This document shows positions 51,029-61,109 of a DNA stretch of 64,000 bases, one piece after another. The number at the start of each line of letters is the position of its first letter. The first letter of the stretch is position 1. A program made the translations under genes and the position numbers. Source of the DNA: Brenneria nigrifluens DSM 30175 = ATCC 13028 (GTDB lineage: Bacteria > Pseudomonadota > Gammaproteobacteria > Enterobacterales > Enterobacteriaceae); assembly GCF_005484965.1 (NCBI RefSeq), contig NZ_CP034036.1, positions 992,001-1,056,000 of the forward strand, in the 5' to 3' direction. The notes below the pieces were generated by a model. The model saw only the letters and a list, made by a program, of their open reading frames with translations, had not been told where the DNA came from and ran no database searches.

Positions 51029-52645
51029 TTATGGCGTCTGAAGGTTCCATCCTTTACCGGGAATCGCGTTGAGCAGCAACTGGGTATATTCATGCTGGGG
51101 GTACTGGAATACCTGATGCGTCGGCCCTTGTTCGACGATTTCTCCCGCTTTCATCACGATCACCCGATCGCAGATTTGCGCCGCCACCCGCAGGTCATGG
51201 GTGATAAAAATAAGCGACAGGCCGAGGCGCTGGCGCAGTTCCGCCAGCAGGCGCAACACCTGCGCCTGGACGGAAACGTCCAGCGCGGAAACCGGCTCAT
51301 CCGCCACCAGAATGCGCGGTTCCAGCGCCAGCGCCCTGGCCAGACCGATTCTCTGCCGCTGTCCGCCGGAAAACTCATGGGGATAGCGATGGATCGATTC
51401 AGGATCCAGCCCGACCAGTGAAAATAGCTCCCTGGCTTTTTGCTGCGCCTGTTTGCGTGATGCGCCGTGGATCTCCGGCCCTTTTCCGACGATTTCCCCC
51501 ACCGTCTGGCGTGGGTTCAACGAGGCGAAAGGATCCTGGAACACCATCTGCACGGTGCGGCTTTGGCGGCGTTGGCGCGTTCGATTGCTGCCGTCATGGC
51601 GCTGGTCCGCCAGAGTAATCTCGCCGCTGTCCGGCTGATAGAGCCGGACAATACAGCGGGCCAGCGTCGATTTGCCGGAACCGCTTTCGCCGACGATGCC
51701 GAGCGTGCTGCCTTGCGGCAGCGTCAGGCTGACGTCCCGCAGCGCGTGGGATACCCGCCGGTTGCGCGGCAGCCAGCCTCCCTGGCGGAATGTTTTGCTG
51801 ACGTGCCCTAATGTCAGGATGTCCTGACCGTTGACCGCCGGGCGCGCCGCGCCGGGGCGAAATGACGGCACGGCGGCGATCAGCGCCTGGGTATAGGGAT
51901 GCCGCGGGGCGTTGAGCACTTGCTCAGCCGGCCCCTGTTCAACCACTTCGCCGTGCTGCATGACTGCGACGCGATCGGCGATGTCGGCGACCACGCCAAA
52001 ATCATGGGTGATAAACAGCACCGAGGTGCCCTGACGCTGTTGCAATTCGCGTATCAACCGCAGGATTTGCGCCTGGGTGGTCACGTCCAGCGCGGTGGTG
52101 GGTTCGTCGGCAATCAGCACCCGCGGCTCCAGCGCCAAAGCCATGGCAATCATGACGCGCTGGCGCTGTCCGCCGGATAGCTGGTGCGGATAGGCGTGCG
52201 CGGCGGAGAGCGGGTCGGGGATCTGAACGTCGATTAACAGCTGTTGCACCTTTTCCGCAATCGCCCTGCGGGAAAGGGTCGGCCGATGGGTACGGAACAT
52301 TTCGCCAATCTGGTCGGCAACGGTATGCAGCGGGTTGAGCGCCGTCATCGGTTCCTGAAAAATCATGCCGATACGGGCGCCGCGAATTTTGCGCAGCGCG
52401 CTTTCCGGCAGCGACAGCAGGTCGCGGTCTTCCAGCAGGATGCTTCCCGCTTCAATGCGCGTCTGTTCCGGCAGCAGCCCCATGATGGCGCTGGCCGTCA
52501 TCGATTTACCTGAGCCGCTTTCCCCCACCACACACAGGATTTCATTTTCGCGCAGATCGAGCGACACCTGGCGCAAGGCATAAGGCCGATCGGCATTGGC
52601 CGGCAGTCTGACGCTGAGATCGGTTATCGACAGCAGTGTATTCAT
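51029..52645 (-). CDS. Oligopeptide-type ABC transporter, fused double ATPase
   Basis: 538 residues with two ATPase modules, as in GsiA or YejF. Module 1 has GESGSGKSM and LSGGQRQRVMIAMAL; module 2 (from about 290) has GESGSGKST and FSGGQRQRIGLARAL. It ends the operon receptor-permease-permease-ATPase and overlaps the upstream permease by four bases. The substrate is not evident; di/oligopeptides, glutathione or nickel are possible in this family. Confidence 0.88.
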   Translation of the reverse strand: MNTLLSITDLSVRLPANADRPYALRQVSLDLRENEILCVVGESGSGKSMTASAIMGLLPEQTRIEAGSILLEDRDLLSLPESALRKIRGARIGMIFQEPMTALNPLHTVADQIGEMFRTHRPTLSRRAIAEKVQQLLIDVQIPDPLSAAHAYPHQLSGGQRQRVMIAMALALEPRVLIADEPTTALDVTTQAQILRLIRELQQRQGTSVLFITHDFGVVADIADRVAVMQHGEVVEQGPAEQVLNAPRHPYTQALIAAVPSFRPGAARPAVNGQDILTLGHVSKTFRQGGWLPRNRRVSHALRDVSLTLPQGSTLGIVGESGSGKSTLARCIVRLYQPDSGEITLADQRHDGSNRTRQRRQSRTVQMVFQDPFASLNPRQTVGEIVGKGPEIHGASRKQAQQKARELFSLVGLDPESIHRYPHEFSGGQRQRIGLARALALEPRILVADEPVSALDVSVQAQVLRLLAELRQRLGLSLIFITHDLRVAAQICDRVIVMKAGEIVEQGPTHQVFQYPQHEYTQLLLNAIPGKGWNLQTP

Positions 52646-53475
52646 CGGTTTTTAAGCCTTGGATTGAGGGCGTCATTGATTCCCTGGCCGACCAGCGAGA
52701 CCGCCAGCACGGTAAGCAGAATGGCGATGCCGGGAATGGCGGAAACATACCACTGTTCCCGCAGTACGCTGCGGCCGCCGCCGATCAGGTTTCCCCAGGA
52801 GGGAACGTTGGGGTCGGACAGATTAAGGAAGGCCAGCGCGCTTTCGAGCAGAATGGCGATTGCCATGATAACGCTGGCGTAAACCACGATGGGCGGCAGC
52901 GCATTGGGCAGAATTTCGCGAAAGATAATCGGCAGATCGCGCATCCCCAGCGAGCGCACCGCCTGGATAAATTCCCGGTTGCGCAGCGACATGAACTCGG
53001 CCCGCGTTAAGCGCGCCGCCGGGGGCCAGGAGACGATGCCGATAGCCAGAATAACGGTCTGCATGGTTGAGCCGAAGACCGCCACCAGCAACAGCAGCAG
53101 CAGGAAATTGGGCAGGATCTGAAAGGTTTCGGTGATCCTCATCAGCAGATCGTCGATGACGCCGCCGTAATAGCCGGCCAGCGCGCCGACCACGATGCCA
53201 ATAACGATGGCGATCGCCGTGGCGACGAAACCGATCATCAGCGAAACGCGCGCGCCGTGGAACAACTGGGCGGCGATATCGCGTCCGGCGTGGTCGGTGC
53301 CCAGCAAAAAGCGCGGATTTTGCCACGGCCACTGTAGCGGCCGACCGGCCAGCCGCAGCGGATTTTCGGGGAAGAACAGATCGGCGGTCAGGGCCATGCC
53401 CACCACCACGACTAATAACGCGATACCAAATAATGAAGCGGGACTGCGCGCGTAGCGCTTGAAAAAATCAATCAT
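52642..53475 (-). CDS. Oligopeptide-type ABC transporter permease (DppC family)
   Basis: 277 residues with an N-terminal cytoplasmic helix (MIDFFKRYARSPASLFG), six membrane helices, and the EAA-like loop AVRSLGMRDLPIIFREILPN. It overlaps its neighbours by four bases on each side. Confidence 0.88.
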   Translation of the reverse strand: MIDFFKRYARSPASLFGIALLVVVVGMALTADLFFPENPLRLAGRPLQWPWQNPRFLLGTDHAGRDIAAQLFHGARVSLMIGFVATAIAIVIGIVVGALAGYYGGVIDDLLMRITETFQILPNFLLLLLLVAVFGSTMQTVILAIGIVSWPPAARLTRAEFMSLRNREFIQAVRSLGMRDLPIIFREILPNALPPIVVYASVIMAIAILLESALAFLNLSDPNVPSWGNLIGGGRSVLREQWYVSAIPGIAILLTVLAVSLVGQGINDALNPRLKNR

Positions 53476-54452
53476 GACCGTTCACCGGAAATACGCGGAT
53501 CCAGTTTGGCGTAAAGTACGTCCACCAGAAAATTAATGCTGATAACCAGCAGCGCGGAGACGAAAACCACGCCTAACAGCGTGTTCAGATCGCGCTGCAT
53601 CACCGATTCGTAGGCCAGGCGACCCAATCCCGGCAGCGCAAACACGCTTTCCACCACCACCGAGCCGCCCAGCATGGTGCCCGCCTGCAGACCGATTAAC
53701 GTCACCAGCGGCAGCAGTGCGTTACGCAATATATGTCTGACGACGACGTTGGTTTCGCTTAATCCTTTGGCGCGGGCGGTGCGCACGAAATCCAGCGTGG
53801 CGACTTCCAGCATCGAGGCGCGCATGATGCGCAGATAGATCGCCAGAAATATCAGGGCCAGCGTCAGCGTGGGCAATAACAGATGCCGGGCGATATCCCA
53901 AATCCTCGCCCAGCCGCTGAGTCCGCCGGCGATGGTTTCAAATCCGCCGGAGGGCAGCCAGTCGAGATAGATGGAAAACAGGAAAATCCCCATCAGGCCG
54001 AACCAAAAAGAGGGGGTGGAATAAAAAATCAGCCCCAGCAGGGAGATCAGCGTGTCCGGCCAGCGGTTCACGCGCCGGGCGGCGATAATACCCAGCACCA
54101 TACCCATAAACACCGCCAGCCCGAGCGACGATCCCATCAGCAGCAGGGTAACCGGCAGACGTTCGATAATCACGTCGGCAACGGGCTTGCCATAAATGGC
54201 CGACTGACCGAGATCCAGATGAACCAGACGCCACAGATAATCGCCCAGACGTACCGATACCGACTGATCCAGCGCGTAATAACGGCGCAGCTCCTCGATC
54301 ATGGTGGCGTCGGCCCCGCCGACCTGCGCGACCAGGGCATCGACGGTATCGCCGGGCGCCAACTGCAAAAGAAGGAAAATACCGACCAGAATAAGCAATA
54401 AGGCAGGGATGGCGGCCGCCAATCGGCGGCCGCAGAGTAATAGCAAATTCAT
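53472..54452 (-). CDS. Oligopeptide-type ABC transporter permease (DppB family)
   Basis: 326 residues, six-helix permease with the family's N-terminal region LLLQLAPGDTVDALV and the EAA loop RTARAKGLSETNVVVRHILR. It begins two bases after the receptor gene's stop. Confidence 0.88.
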   Translation of the reverse strand: MNLLLLCGRRLAAAIPALLLILVGIFLLLQLAPGDTVDALVAQVGGADATMIEELRRYYALDQSVSVRLGDYLWRLVHLDLGQSAIYGKPVADVIIERLPVTLLLMGSSLGLAVFMGMVLGIIAARRVNRWPDTLISLLGLIFYSTPSFWFGLMGIFLFSIYLDWLPSGGFETIAGGLSGWARIWDIARHLLLPTLTLALIFLAIYLRIMRASMLEVATLDFVRTARAKGLSETNVVVRHILRNALLPLVTLIGLQAGTMLGGSVVVESVFALPGLGRLAYESVMQRDLNTLLGVVFVSALLVISINFLVDVLYAKLDPRISGERS

Positions 54453-54454
54453 TG

Positions 54455-56077
54455 TTACGCCTCTAGCCAGGCATCATGCCAACTACTTGACGGCCAGCGG
54501 GCGTTATTCAGGCCGTTGTGGAGTTTCTTGTTGACCACGGTAAGGAACTGGCGCTCGATGGCGAACCACAGCGGGAACTGTTCGTTGGCTTCGGCGACCA
54601 GTTTGGCGTACAGCGCCCGCCGTTTTTCAGGGTCGATCTCGGAAGCCGCGTCGTCAATCAGCTTGTCGATAACGTCGGATTGCCAGCCATACTGATTGGT
54701 CCAGGGGGCGCCGTCCGGGCTGCCGGAGCGCAGCCACACGGTGGTGGATACCGCCGGGTCGCCCCGGTACTGATGCCAGCCGGTGGCGAGATCGAAATTG
54801 TGCTCTTTATAGACCGCCGATAAGGAGCCTGCATAGTCGTAGTTGGCGATATCCACCTTAATCCCCACTTCCGCCAGAGACTGCTGAATAAAGGTGGCGA
54901 ACAGTGCGACATCTTCTCCGTTGAGGATCGGCACCAGTTTTAGCTTAAACCGTTCGCCGTTGGCCCCCCGCGGATAGCCGGCTTCATCCAGCAGCGCTTC
55001 GGCCCTTTTGCGGTCGAAAGGATAGGGCTGGGCGCTGTTGGGCGGATAGAACCCGGCGGAGGTCGACGGGATAATTCCGGTCGCCGGTTTGCCCTGGCCG
55101 TAGAGAAAGTTTTCGATGAAAAAGGGAATATCGATGGCGTGGGCCAGCGCCCTTCTTACGCGGACGTCGGCAATTTCCTTGCGGCGGAAGTTGAACTCCA
55201 GCGTGTTGTTAAAGGTATTGGCTTCGGAGCCTTTGTCCGTCACCTCAAAGTCCGGATGGTTTTTCAGCCGATCCAGATCGGCCAGCGACAGTTGGGAATA
55301 GGCGCTTAGCTGCAGCTGACCCGTTTCCAGCGCCGCCGTCGCGGCGGATTTATCGGTAATGATGCGCCAGACGATCCGTTCTATATAAGGCTGGTCCTGC
55401 CTCCAGTAATCGGGGTTGCGCGCGGCGATAATATATTGCCCGCGCTGGTATTCGACGAACTTGAAAGGCCCGGTGCCGATAGGGGCGGTATTGGCCGGAT
55501 TTTCCAGCACGTTGCTATTCTCGTAAAGGTGGCGGGGCACTACATAGCCCAGATCGGCCAGGGCGCGCAGCAACAGCTCGATCGGCATGGGGCGGGAATA
55601 GCGGAATATCACCGTATGGTCGTCGGGCGTATCTACGGCGTCGAGAAACTGTTGCAGGGCGGTGCTGTAGTTAAGCTGCTTTTTCCACAGTTCGAGCGCG
55701 TTGTACTGCACATCCTTGGCGGTAAAGGGTTTGCCGTCGTGCCATTTAACGTTCTCGCGCAGTTTGAAGGTGATGGTTTTACCGTCTTTCTCGCTGTGCC
55801 ACTCGGTGGCCAATTGCGGAACGATCGCGCCGTTGGCGTCCAGATCCACCAGGGATTCGATAATCTTGCTGGTAACGATATATACCCCGGTGGAAGCGCG
55901 CAGCGCCGGGTTCAGAATGCGCTGTTCTCCGGCGATGTGTACCCCCAACGTGCCGCCTTTGACCGGCGTTCCCGTGGCGGCGGCGTGGGTTTGCGCCGCG
56001 CTGAGGAAAGAGGTGAAGGGAAATGTTGCGGCCAGTGCGCTTGACGAGATCAGTAAACGCCGACGGGTAATATTCAT
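54455..56077 (-). CDS. Oligopeptide-type ABC transporter receptor, Tat-type signal
   Basis: A 540-residue family 5 (SBP_bac_5) receptor. The signal peptide starts MNITRRRLLISSSALAA, with twin arginines R5-R6 and a Tat-like pattern, and is cut near AQTHAAA. A Tat signal on this family is less common than a Sec signal. Conserved stretches include LRENVKWHDGKPFTAKDV. It opens a four-gene operon next to pepD. The substrate is unknown. Confidence 0.87.
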   Translation of the reverse strand: MNITRRRLLISSSALAATFPFTSFLSAAQTHAAATGTPVKGGTLGVHIAGEQRILNPALRASTGVYIVTSKIIESLVDLDANGAIVPQLATEWHSEKDGKTITFKLRENVKWHDGKPFTAKDVQYNALELWKKQLNYSTALQQFLDAVDTPDDHTVIFRYSRPMPIELLLRALADLGYVVPRHLYENSNVLENPANTAPIGTGPFKFVEYQRGQYIIAARNPDYWRQDQPYIERIVWRIITDKSAATAALETGQLQLSAYSQLSLADLDRLKNHPDFEVTDKGSEANTFNNTLEFNFRRKEIADVRVRRALAHAIDIPFFIENFLYGQGKPATGIIPSTSAGFYPPNSAQPYPFDRKRAEALLDEAGYPRGANGERFKLKLVPILNGEDVALFATFIQQSLAEVGIKVDIANYDYAGSLSAVYKEHNFDLATGWHQYRGDPAVSTTVWLRSGSPDGAPWTNQYGWQSDVIDKLIDDAASEIDPEKRRALYAKLVAEANEQFPLWFAIERQFLTVVNKKLHNGLNNARWPSSSWHDAWLEA

Positions 56078-56319
56078 TATAAAATCCCTGTGTGAAGTAA
56101 AAAAAATGAGAAATCATTTCCTTAGCGCAGAATAAAGTTACCGGTTATTTATAGGGAAATTACCATTTATTATATGCTTATGCGTATATGGAATATAATA
56201 CGTTTTTTTATATATCTATTTTTTGTCTTTATAAAGATAAAAAAATCACTAACGTAAAGGCTTGAATGAATTTTTAATGATCGTAATAGCGATAAGTAAG
56301 GAATTATAAAGGAGTTATC

Positions 56320-57081
56320 ATGGCAAAGTTGTTATGGGATCACGTTGTTCATTACGTTAATCATCTTGATGAGGCAACAACGCGCTTTAACGAAAATGGC
56401 TTGGTCGCCTTTCCCGGCGGCTCTCATCCGGGCTGGGGAACGCATAACGCGCTGAGCTATTTCGGCCTCACCTATATTGAATTTCTGGGCATCCGCGATG
56501 CGGATGAACTGTCGGCGGCGGCGGATAAACAACTCTTGTGCCGCGAGCTGAAACATTATTTGCCGCAGCAGCAGATCCTTAGCCACCTGGCGTTACGTAC
56601 GGACGATATCGAGGCGGTTGCGGACCGGCTGCGGCGTGAAGGATTGCAACTGTCGCCGATTCTGGCGGGTAAGCGGCATGACGCCGGCGGTAATCTTATT
56701 GAATGGAAAATGTTCACCATTGACGGCGATTTCCAGGGGTTGGCGTATCCCTTTGTTTTACAGTGGGGAAACGATGATGAGCAACGTCTGCGGCAGCTGC
56801 GCGAGCGCGGCATCGACCGGCCGCATCCCGCCGGGGAGGCGGCGATCAGCTCGGCCCTGTTTCACGTCGCCGCTCCGCAGGAGGTGGCGGCGCACTGGCA
56901 ACGGCTGTTTTCTTTAGCGCCGGATCCTGATGATGCCGCCGTATTGCATATCGGCGGGCAGCATTTTATTTTCCGCGAAGGGGCGGAAAATCGCCTGACG
57001 GCGATTAATCTAGAAACGGATTCGCCGCTATTGAAGGGGAACAAAATCGAGATTGGCTTAGGCGAATACCGTTTCAATTAA
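56320..57081 (+). CDS. VOC/glyoxalase-like protein
   Basis: A 253-residue protein of the Glyoxalase_3 type: two beta-alpha-beta-beta-beta modules with HVVHYVNHLDEATTRF at the start and SHLALRTDDIEAVADRLR in the middle. The H8 and E146-type metal positions are not certain. It is divergent from the ABC receptor gene and 62 bases before a ProC-like gene, so all may act on related nitrogen compounds; that is inference. Confidence 0.75.
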   Translation: MAKLLWDHVVHYVNHLDEATTRFNENGLVAFPGGSHPGWGTHNALSYFGLTYIEFLGIRDADELSAAADKQLLCRELKHYLPQQQILSHLALRTDDIEAVADRLRREGLQLSPILAGKRHDAGGNLIEWKMFTIDGDFQGLAYPFVLQWGNDDEQRLRQLRERGIDRPHPAGEAAISSALFHVAAPQEVAAHWQRLFSLAPDPDDAAVLHIGGQHFIFREGAENRLTAINLETDSPLLKGNKIEIGLGEYRFN

Positions 57082-57143
57082 AACCCGCATCACGAGCGGT
57101 AAAATATCCCTTATCAAAGACAATCAATTAAAGAGAGGCCGTA

Positions 57144-57950
57144 ATGGCAAAGGTACATTTTATTGGCGCGGGGCAGATGGCCGAGGCCATTATCCGCGCC
57201 GCTCTGGCAAGTAAGACATTGCTTGCCGAGCATATCAGCATTGACGATATCGATCCCGAGCGCATCAGCCTGCTGCAGGAAAAATATCAGCTGCCGGCAT
57301 CGGCCGGCTCGCCCGATGCCGCGCTGGCGCAGGCCAGGCTGATTGTTATCGGGGTGCGTCCTCAGGATGATATCGCGTCGGTCGCCGGCCGTATCCGGCA
57401 GCATGCGGCGCCGGAAAGCATCGTTATTTCCATTGTCGCCGGAGTGAAGATTAACCGCCTGGAGTCGCTGCTGGGGAATACGCGCCCCATTGCCCGGGTG
57501 ATCCCCAATACCTTGACGGATACCGGATATGGCTACAGCGGCGTGGCGCTGAATAGCCATGTCCATGCCGATGACGTCGATGATTTTCTCTCCAGCTTTG
57601 GCAAGGTGACGTATCTGGAAGAGAAGCTGATCGATATATTCACCGGTTTTGGCGTCGCCGGGCCGAATTATATCTACTATTTTATCGAGTCATTGACCGA
57701 CGCGGGGGTGCTGGCCGGGTTGCCGCGCACGCTGGCCACTCGTCTGGTATTGGAAAACCTGATAGGCGCGGTGGAAATGCTCAAACTGACGCAGCTGCAT
57801 CCGCGCCAACTGCTGGATATCAACAATTCTCCCGCCGGCGTGGGAATGCACGGTTTGTATGAGCTCAACAACAGTGATTTTGCCGCGGGCTTGCAGCGTA
57901 GCGTATTGGCGGCGGTAAAACGCACCACCCAGTTGGCCGATATCGAATAA
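57144..57950 (+). CDS. Pyrroline-5-carboxylate reductase-like oxidoreductase
   Basis: 268 residues with the ProC layout: N-terminal Rossmann motif FIGAGQMAEAII (6-17), VRPQD in place of the usual VKP, VIPNT near 121, and a C-terminal dimer domain with VAGPNYIYYFIESLTDAGVLAG. The last parallels the ProC signature for proline binding. It may be a second ProC or act on a related imino acid. A strong AGAGAGG ribosome site precedes ATG 57144. The true proline genes proBA lie 3 kb downstream. Confidence 0.8.
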   Translation: MAKVHFIGAGQMAEAIIRAALASKTLLAEHISIDDIDPERISLLQEKYQLPASAGSPDAALAQARLIVIGVRPQDDIASVAGRIRQHAAPESIVISIVAGVKINRLESLLGNTRPIARVIPNTLTDTGYGYSGVALNSHVHADDVDDFLSSFGKVTYLEEKLIDIFTGFGVAGPNYIYYFIESLTDAGVLAGLPRTLATRLVLENLIGAVEMLKLTQLHPRQLLDINNSPAGVGMHGLYELNNSDFAAGLQRSVLAAVKRTTQLADIE

Positions 57951-57967
57951 GCGGAATGCTGGAGAAC

Positions 57968-57990
57968 AACGGGGCGCGGGTCGCCCCGTT
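57968..57990. terminator. Bidirectional terminator
   Basis: AACGGGGCG-CGGGT-CGCCCCGTT between the ProC-like gene and the converging small membrane protein gene. Confidence 0.7.
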
Positions 57991-58003
57991 CTGAAAGTGA
58001 ATG

Positions 58004-58393
58004 CTACAGGGTTTTCGCGCAGGACGGGGCAATGGTGATATCGTCGCGATTGGCGTAGATCACCACGCTGTCGCCGACAAACAGCGTCCGGTATGTCTCC
58101 TCGTCCGCTTCAACCTGATAGCGCTGCCCGCCGGCCTCGACGTCGAGAATAAAACGTTCGCTTTCCAGCGCATGTACCGGAACGTAGCCATAAAAGTTAT
58201 CAATCAGCGTGAGGGTGCGCTGGGCGGGAAGATAGCATCGATGCACGATTCTCCCCTGTAGCGCTTCCGGTTTTTTCCACAGCTGCTGGAAGTTGGATTT
58301 TAATTCCGCGCAAAATAGCGCCGCCAGTCCTATGATTAGCATCGTGCTTATCACGGTGAGCTGTTCTTGCACCAGAACGTAAAATTCGGTCAT
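58004..58393 (-). CDS. Small membrane-anchored protein, unknown function
   Basis: 129 residues. One membrane segment (about 14-30, VISTMLIIGLAALFCA) is followed by a soluble, probably beta-rich domain. The pattern ERFILDVEAGGQRYQVEADEETYRTLFVGDSVVIYA recalls DUF2500-type (YhhM) proteins, but I am not sure of that. A monocistronic unit converging on the ProC-like gene. Confidence 0.65.
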   Translation of the reverse strand: MTEFYVLVQEQLTVISTMLIIGLAALFCAELKSNFQQLWKKPEALQGRIVHRCYLPAQRTLTLIDNFYGYVPVHALESERFILDVEAGGQRYQVEADEETYRTLFVGDSVVIYANRDDITIAPSCAKTL

Positions 58394-58622
58394 GGTCGTC
58401 TCCGGCTGATTTCTCTTGCCTTGTTTAATATATTTTTCCGCCGTTAGCGTCCAATCTCTTTTTGTGCTTAGTTATCACCAAATTTTTGTTTAGACTGCAT
58501 GGCAACGGCGGAAAGGTCGTTATAACGCTGGTTTTTATGTCGTTGGATATCTATAATCCCGCGCAACCTTTTTCCCCCTCAGACTCAACGTAAGCCACTT
58601 CTATTCGGCTGGGATATATTTT

Positions 58623-59081
58623 ATGAGCGAAAAGTACGTCGTAACCTGGGACATGTTGCAAATTCAGGCCCGCAAACTGGCGCAGCGCTTACTGCCTGCC
58701 GAACAATGGAAAGGCATCATTGCCGTCAGCCGCGGCGGATTGGTTCCCGGAGCGTTGCTGGCGCGCGAGCTGGGTATTCGTCATGTGGATACGGTTTGCA
58801 TCTCCAGCTATGACCACGATAACCAGCGCGAAATGCAAGTGATCAAGCGCGCCGAGGGTGACGGCGAAGGTTTCATCGTCGTGGACGATCTGGTGGATAC
58901 CGGCGGCACCGCTAAAGCCATCCGCGATATGTATCCCAAAGCCCATTTTGTCACTATTTTCGCCAAACCCGCCGGTAAGCCGCTGGTTGACGACTATATT
59001 GTCGACATCCCGCAGGATACCTGGATCGAACAGCCGTGGGATATGAGCGTGGTATTCGTACCGCCGCTGGCCGGTCGCTGA
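58623..59081 (+). CDS. gpt: Xanthine-guanine phosphoribosyltransferase
   Basis: 152 residues, same length as in E. coli. The PRPP-binding motif VVDDLVDTGGTA and the flexible loop around SSYDHDNQREM are present. It salvages guanine and xanthine to their nucleotides. It is followed by a hairpin terminator and frsA, as in E. coli. Confidence 0.97.
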   Translation: MSEKYVVTWDMLQIQARKLAQRLLPAEQWKGIIAVSRGGLVPGALLARELGIRHVDTVCISSYDHDNQREMQVIKRAEGDGEGFIVVDDLVDTGGTAKAIRDMYPKAHFVTIFAKPAGKPLVDDYIVDIPQDTWIEQPWDMSVVFVPPLAGR

Positions 59082-59103
59082 CCGCCGCTGGTTTACATGC
59101 GCC

Positions 59104-59127
59104 AATGCCCGGTTTATGCCGGGCATT
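59104..59127 (+). terminator. gpt terminator
   Basis: AATGCCCGG-TTTATG-CCGGGCATT, 22 bases after the gpt stop, followed by GTTGCG. A weak U-tract. Confidence 0.6.
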
Positions 59128-59298
59128 GTTGCGTGTGACGTCTCATAATCTCCCTGGGATCGCCCGCTATTTGCAGCGGAGATGATCTGATAAGGTGTTT
59201 TCCGTGCTGCGCCGTTTGTCTTCACCACGATGAGTTGGTTACACTCGGTTTTCGGTTCGGTTGTCCGCTGACGGCGGCGTAGATTAACGGAGAGTGCT

Positions 59299-60549
59299 GT
59301 GGCGCAAGCTAACCTGTCGGAAACCCTGTTCAAACCCTCCTTCAAACACCCTGAAACCTCGACGCTGGTCAAGCGCCCCCGTCATGCTCAGGGCGGGGCG
59401 GGAACGCACTCCGCCCTGGAGGGGGAAGATACCGGCCGCTGGTATCGCATGCTTAACCGGCTGCTGTGGATTTGGCGCGGCGTTCATCCGTGGGATATTG
59501 AAGAAGTGCTGGCGCGTATCGCCGTCAGCCAGGCGGAAAGAAGCAGTGATCACTTACTGGACACGGTTATCGGCTATCGCAGCGGCAACTGGATATATGA
59601 GTGGTGCAAGCAGGGGGCAGGCTGGCAGCAGCGGGCGATTGACGGTAGCGACAGCGAGCAGTGCGGTCAGTATTGGTTGAATGCCGCGAATCTGTATAGC
59701 ATTGCCGCCTATCCCCATATCAAGGGCGATGAACTGGCGGAACAGGCGCAAACCCTGGCCAACCGGGCCTACGAAGAAGCGGCGAAATATCTTCCCTATG
59801 AGCTAAAGGCGCTGACTTTCCAGATTGAGGGCGGCGGTTCGCTGACCGGATTTCTGCACCTGCCCCAGAAGGGGAAAGCCCCGTTCCCGACAATATTGAT
59901 GTGCGGCGGTCTGGAGATGCTGCAAAGCGACTATTACCGCCTGTTCCATGATTACCTGGCGCCGGCCGGAATGGCCATGCTGACCATTGATATTCCGTCG
60001 GTCGGTTTCTCCTCGCGCTGGAAGCTGAATCAGGATTCCAGTTTCCTGCATCAGCAGGTGTTGCGGGCATTGCCGGATGTGCCGTGGGTGGATCACTGCC
60101 GCGTCGGGGCGTTTGGTTTCCGTTTCGGGGCCAACATCGCCGTGCGCTTGGCTTATCTGGAAACGCAGCGCCTGCGCGGCGTCGCCTGCCTCGGCCCGAT
60201 AGTGCATCACCTGCTGTATGATGCGAAACGGCAGCAACGGGTGCCGGATATGTTTATGGACGTGCTGGCGAGCCGGTTGGGCATGCCGTTTTCCACCGAT
60301 GCGGCGCTGAAAACAGAATTAGGCCGTTATTCCCTTAAAACCCAGGGATTGCTGGGGCGGCGCTGTCCAACCCCCATGCTGGCCGGATATTGGGAGAACG
60401 ACCCGGTGAGTCCGAAAGAGGAAGCATCCCTGATCGCCAATTCATCACAGCAGGGGAAATTGCTGACGGTGAATTTTTCACCGGTCTATCAGAATTTTCA
60501 CCAGGCGTTACAGCAAATCAGCCATTGGTTAGAGCATAAGTTGGCCTAG
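59299..60549 (+). CDS. frsA: Esterase/fermentation-respiration switch protein FrsA
   Basis: 416 residues, alpha/beta-hydrolase fold, close to E. coli FrsA (414). The nucleophile-elbow region reads GAFGFRFGANIAVRLAY. FrsA was described as a partner of the glucose-specific enzyme IIA and is linked to the balance of fermentation and respiration. A GTG start at 59299 with a CGGAGAG site fits the E. coli N-terminus. Confidence 0.93.
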   Translation: MAQANLSETLFKPSFKHPETSTLVKRPRHAQGGAGTHSALEGEDTGRWYRMLNRLLWIWRGVHPWDIEEVLARIAVSQAERSSDHLLDTVIGYRSGNWIYEWCKQGAGWQQRAIDGSDSEQCGQYWLNAANLYSIAAYPHIKGDELAEQAQTLANRAYEEAAKYLPYELKALTFQIEGGGSLTGFLHLPQKGKAPFPTILMCGGLEMLQSDYYRLFHDYLAPAGMAMLTIDIPSVGFSSRWKLNQDSSFLHQQVLRALPDVPWVDHCRVGAFGFRFGANIAVRLAYLETQRLRGVACLGPIVHHLLYDAKRQQRVPDMFMDVLASRLGMPFSTDAALKTELGRYSLKTQGLLGRRCPTPMLAGYWENDPVSPKEEASLIANSSQQGKLLTVNFSPVYQNFHQALQQISHWLEHKLA

Positions 60550-60608
60550 TTGATTGATAAATTGTCATTCTCTGCTAAAAAGAATGTTCAAACCGAGGAG
60601 ATTGCCGA

Positions 60609-60983
60609 ATGATGTTACCAAGTGGACACCCGAAAAGCAGACTGATGAAAAACTTTGCTTCGCTGGGGCCCTATCTGCGTGAAGCGCAGTGCGAGCACGA
60701 CCATTTTTTCTTTGACTGCCTGGCGGTGTGCGTCAATGTCAAACCCGCGCCGGAAAGCCGTGAGTTCTGGGGATGGTGGCTGACGCTGGAAGCGCAGGAA
60801 CAGACCTTTACCTATGATTACCATTTTGGTTTATTTGACAAAAGCGGCAATTGGCGCGAAGAGAAAATCAAAGATAAGGAAGTGCTGGATAAGCTGAAAA
60901 GCACCAAAGAAGCTTTTCATGTTCGACTGGAAAAACTCCTGCAATCGCTGGACCCGGTCTGTACATTAACCGCCCGACCGTGA
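60609..60983 (+). CDS. crl: Sigma factor-binding protein Crl
   Basis: 124 residues; E. coli Crl has about 133. The conserved N-terminus LPSGHPKSRL, FFFDCLAVCVNVKPAP and REFWGWW are present. Crl helps sigma-S bind core RNA polymerase. The C-terminus is shorter and differs. It lies between frsA and proB as in E. coli. Confidence 0.94.
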   Translation: MMLPSGHPKSRLMKNFASLGPYLREAQCEHDHFFFDCLAVCVNVKPAPESREFWGWWLTLEAQEQTFTYDYHFGLFDKSGNWREEKIKDKEVLDKLKSTKEAFHVRLEKLLQSLDPVCTLTARP

Positions 60984-61109
60984 TGTTCCCTGCCTGATTC
61001 CCGATTTATTCGCGGATTTTCGCGTTACGCCTGTTGGCATAACGCGCCCGTCCTGTTACAACATTTTCCTTATTTGTTTCTTTTTATGACTTTCAACGGC
61101 AGAAAAACT

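Noticed and set aside
58004..58393. Confident assignment of the small membrane protein to DUF2500
   Set aside because: The likeness is weak and from memory, so it is left as unknown function.
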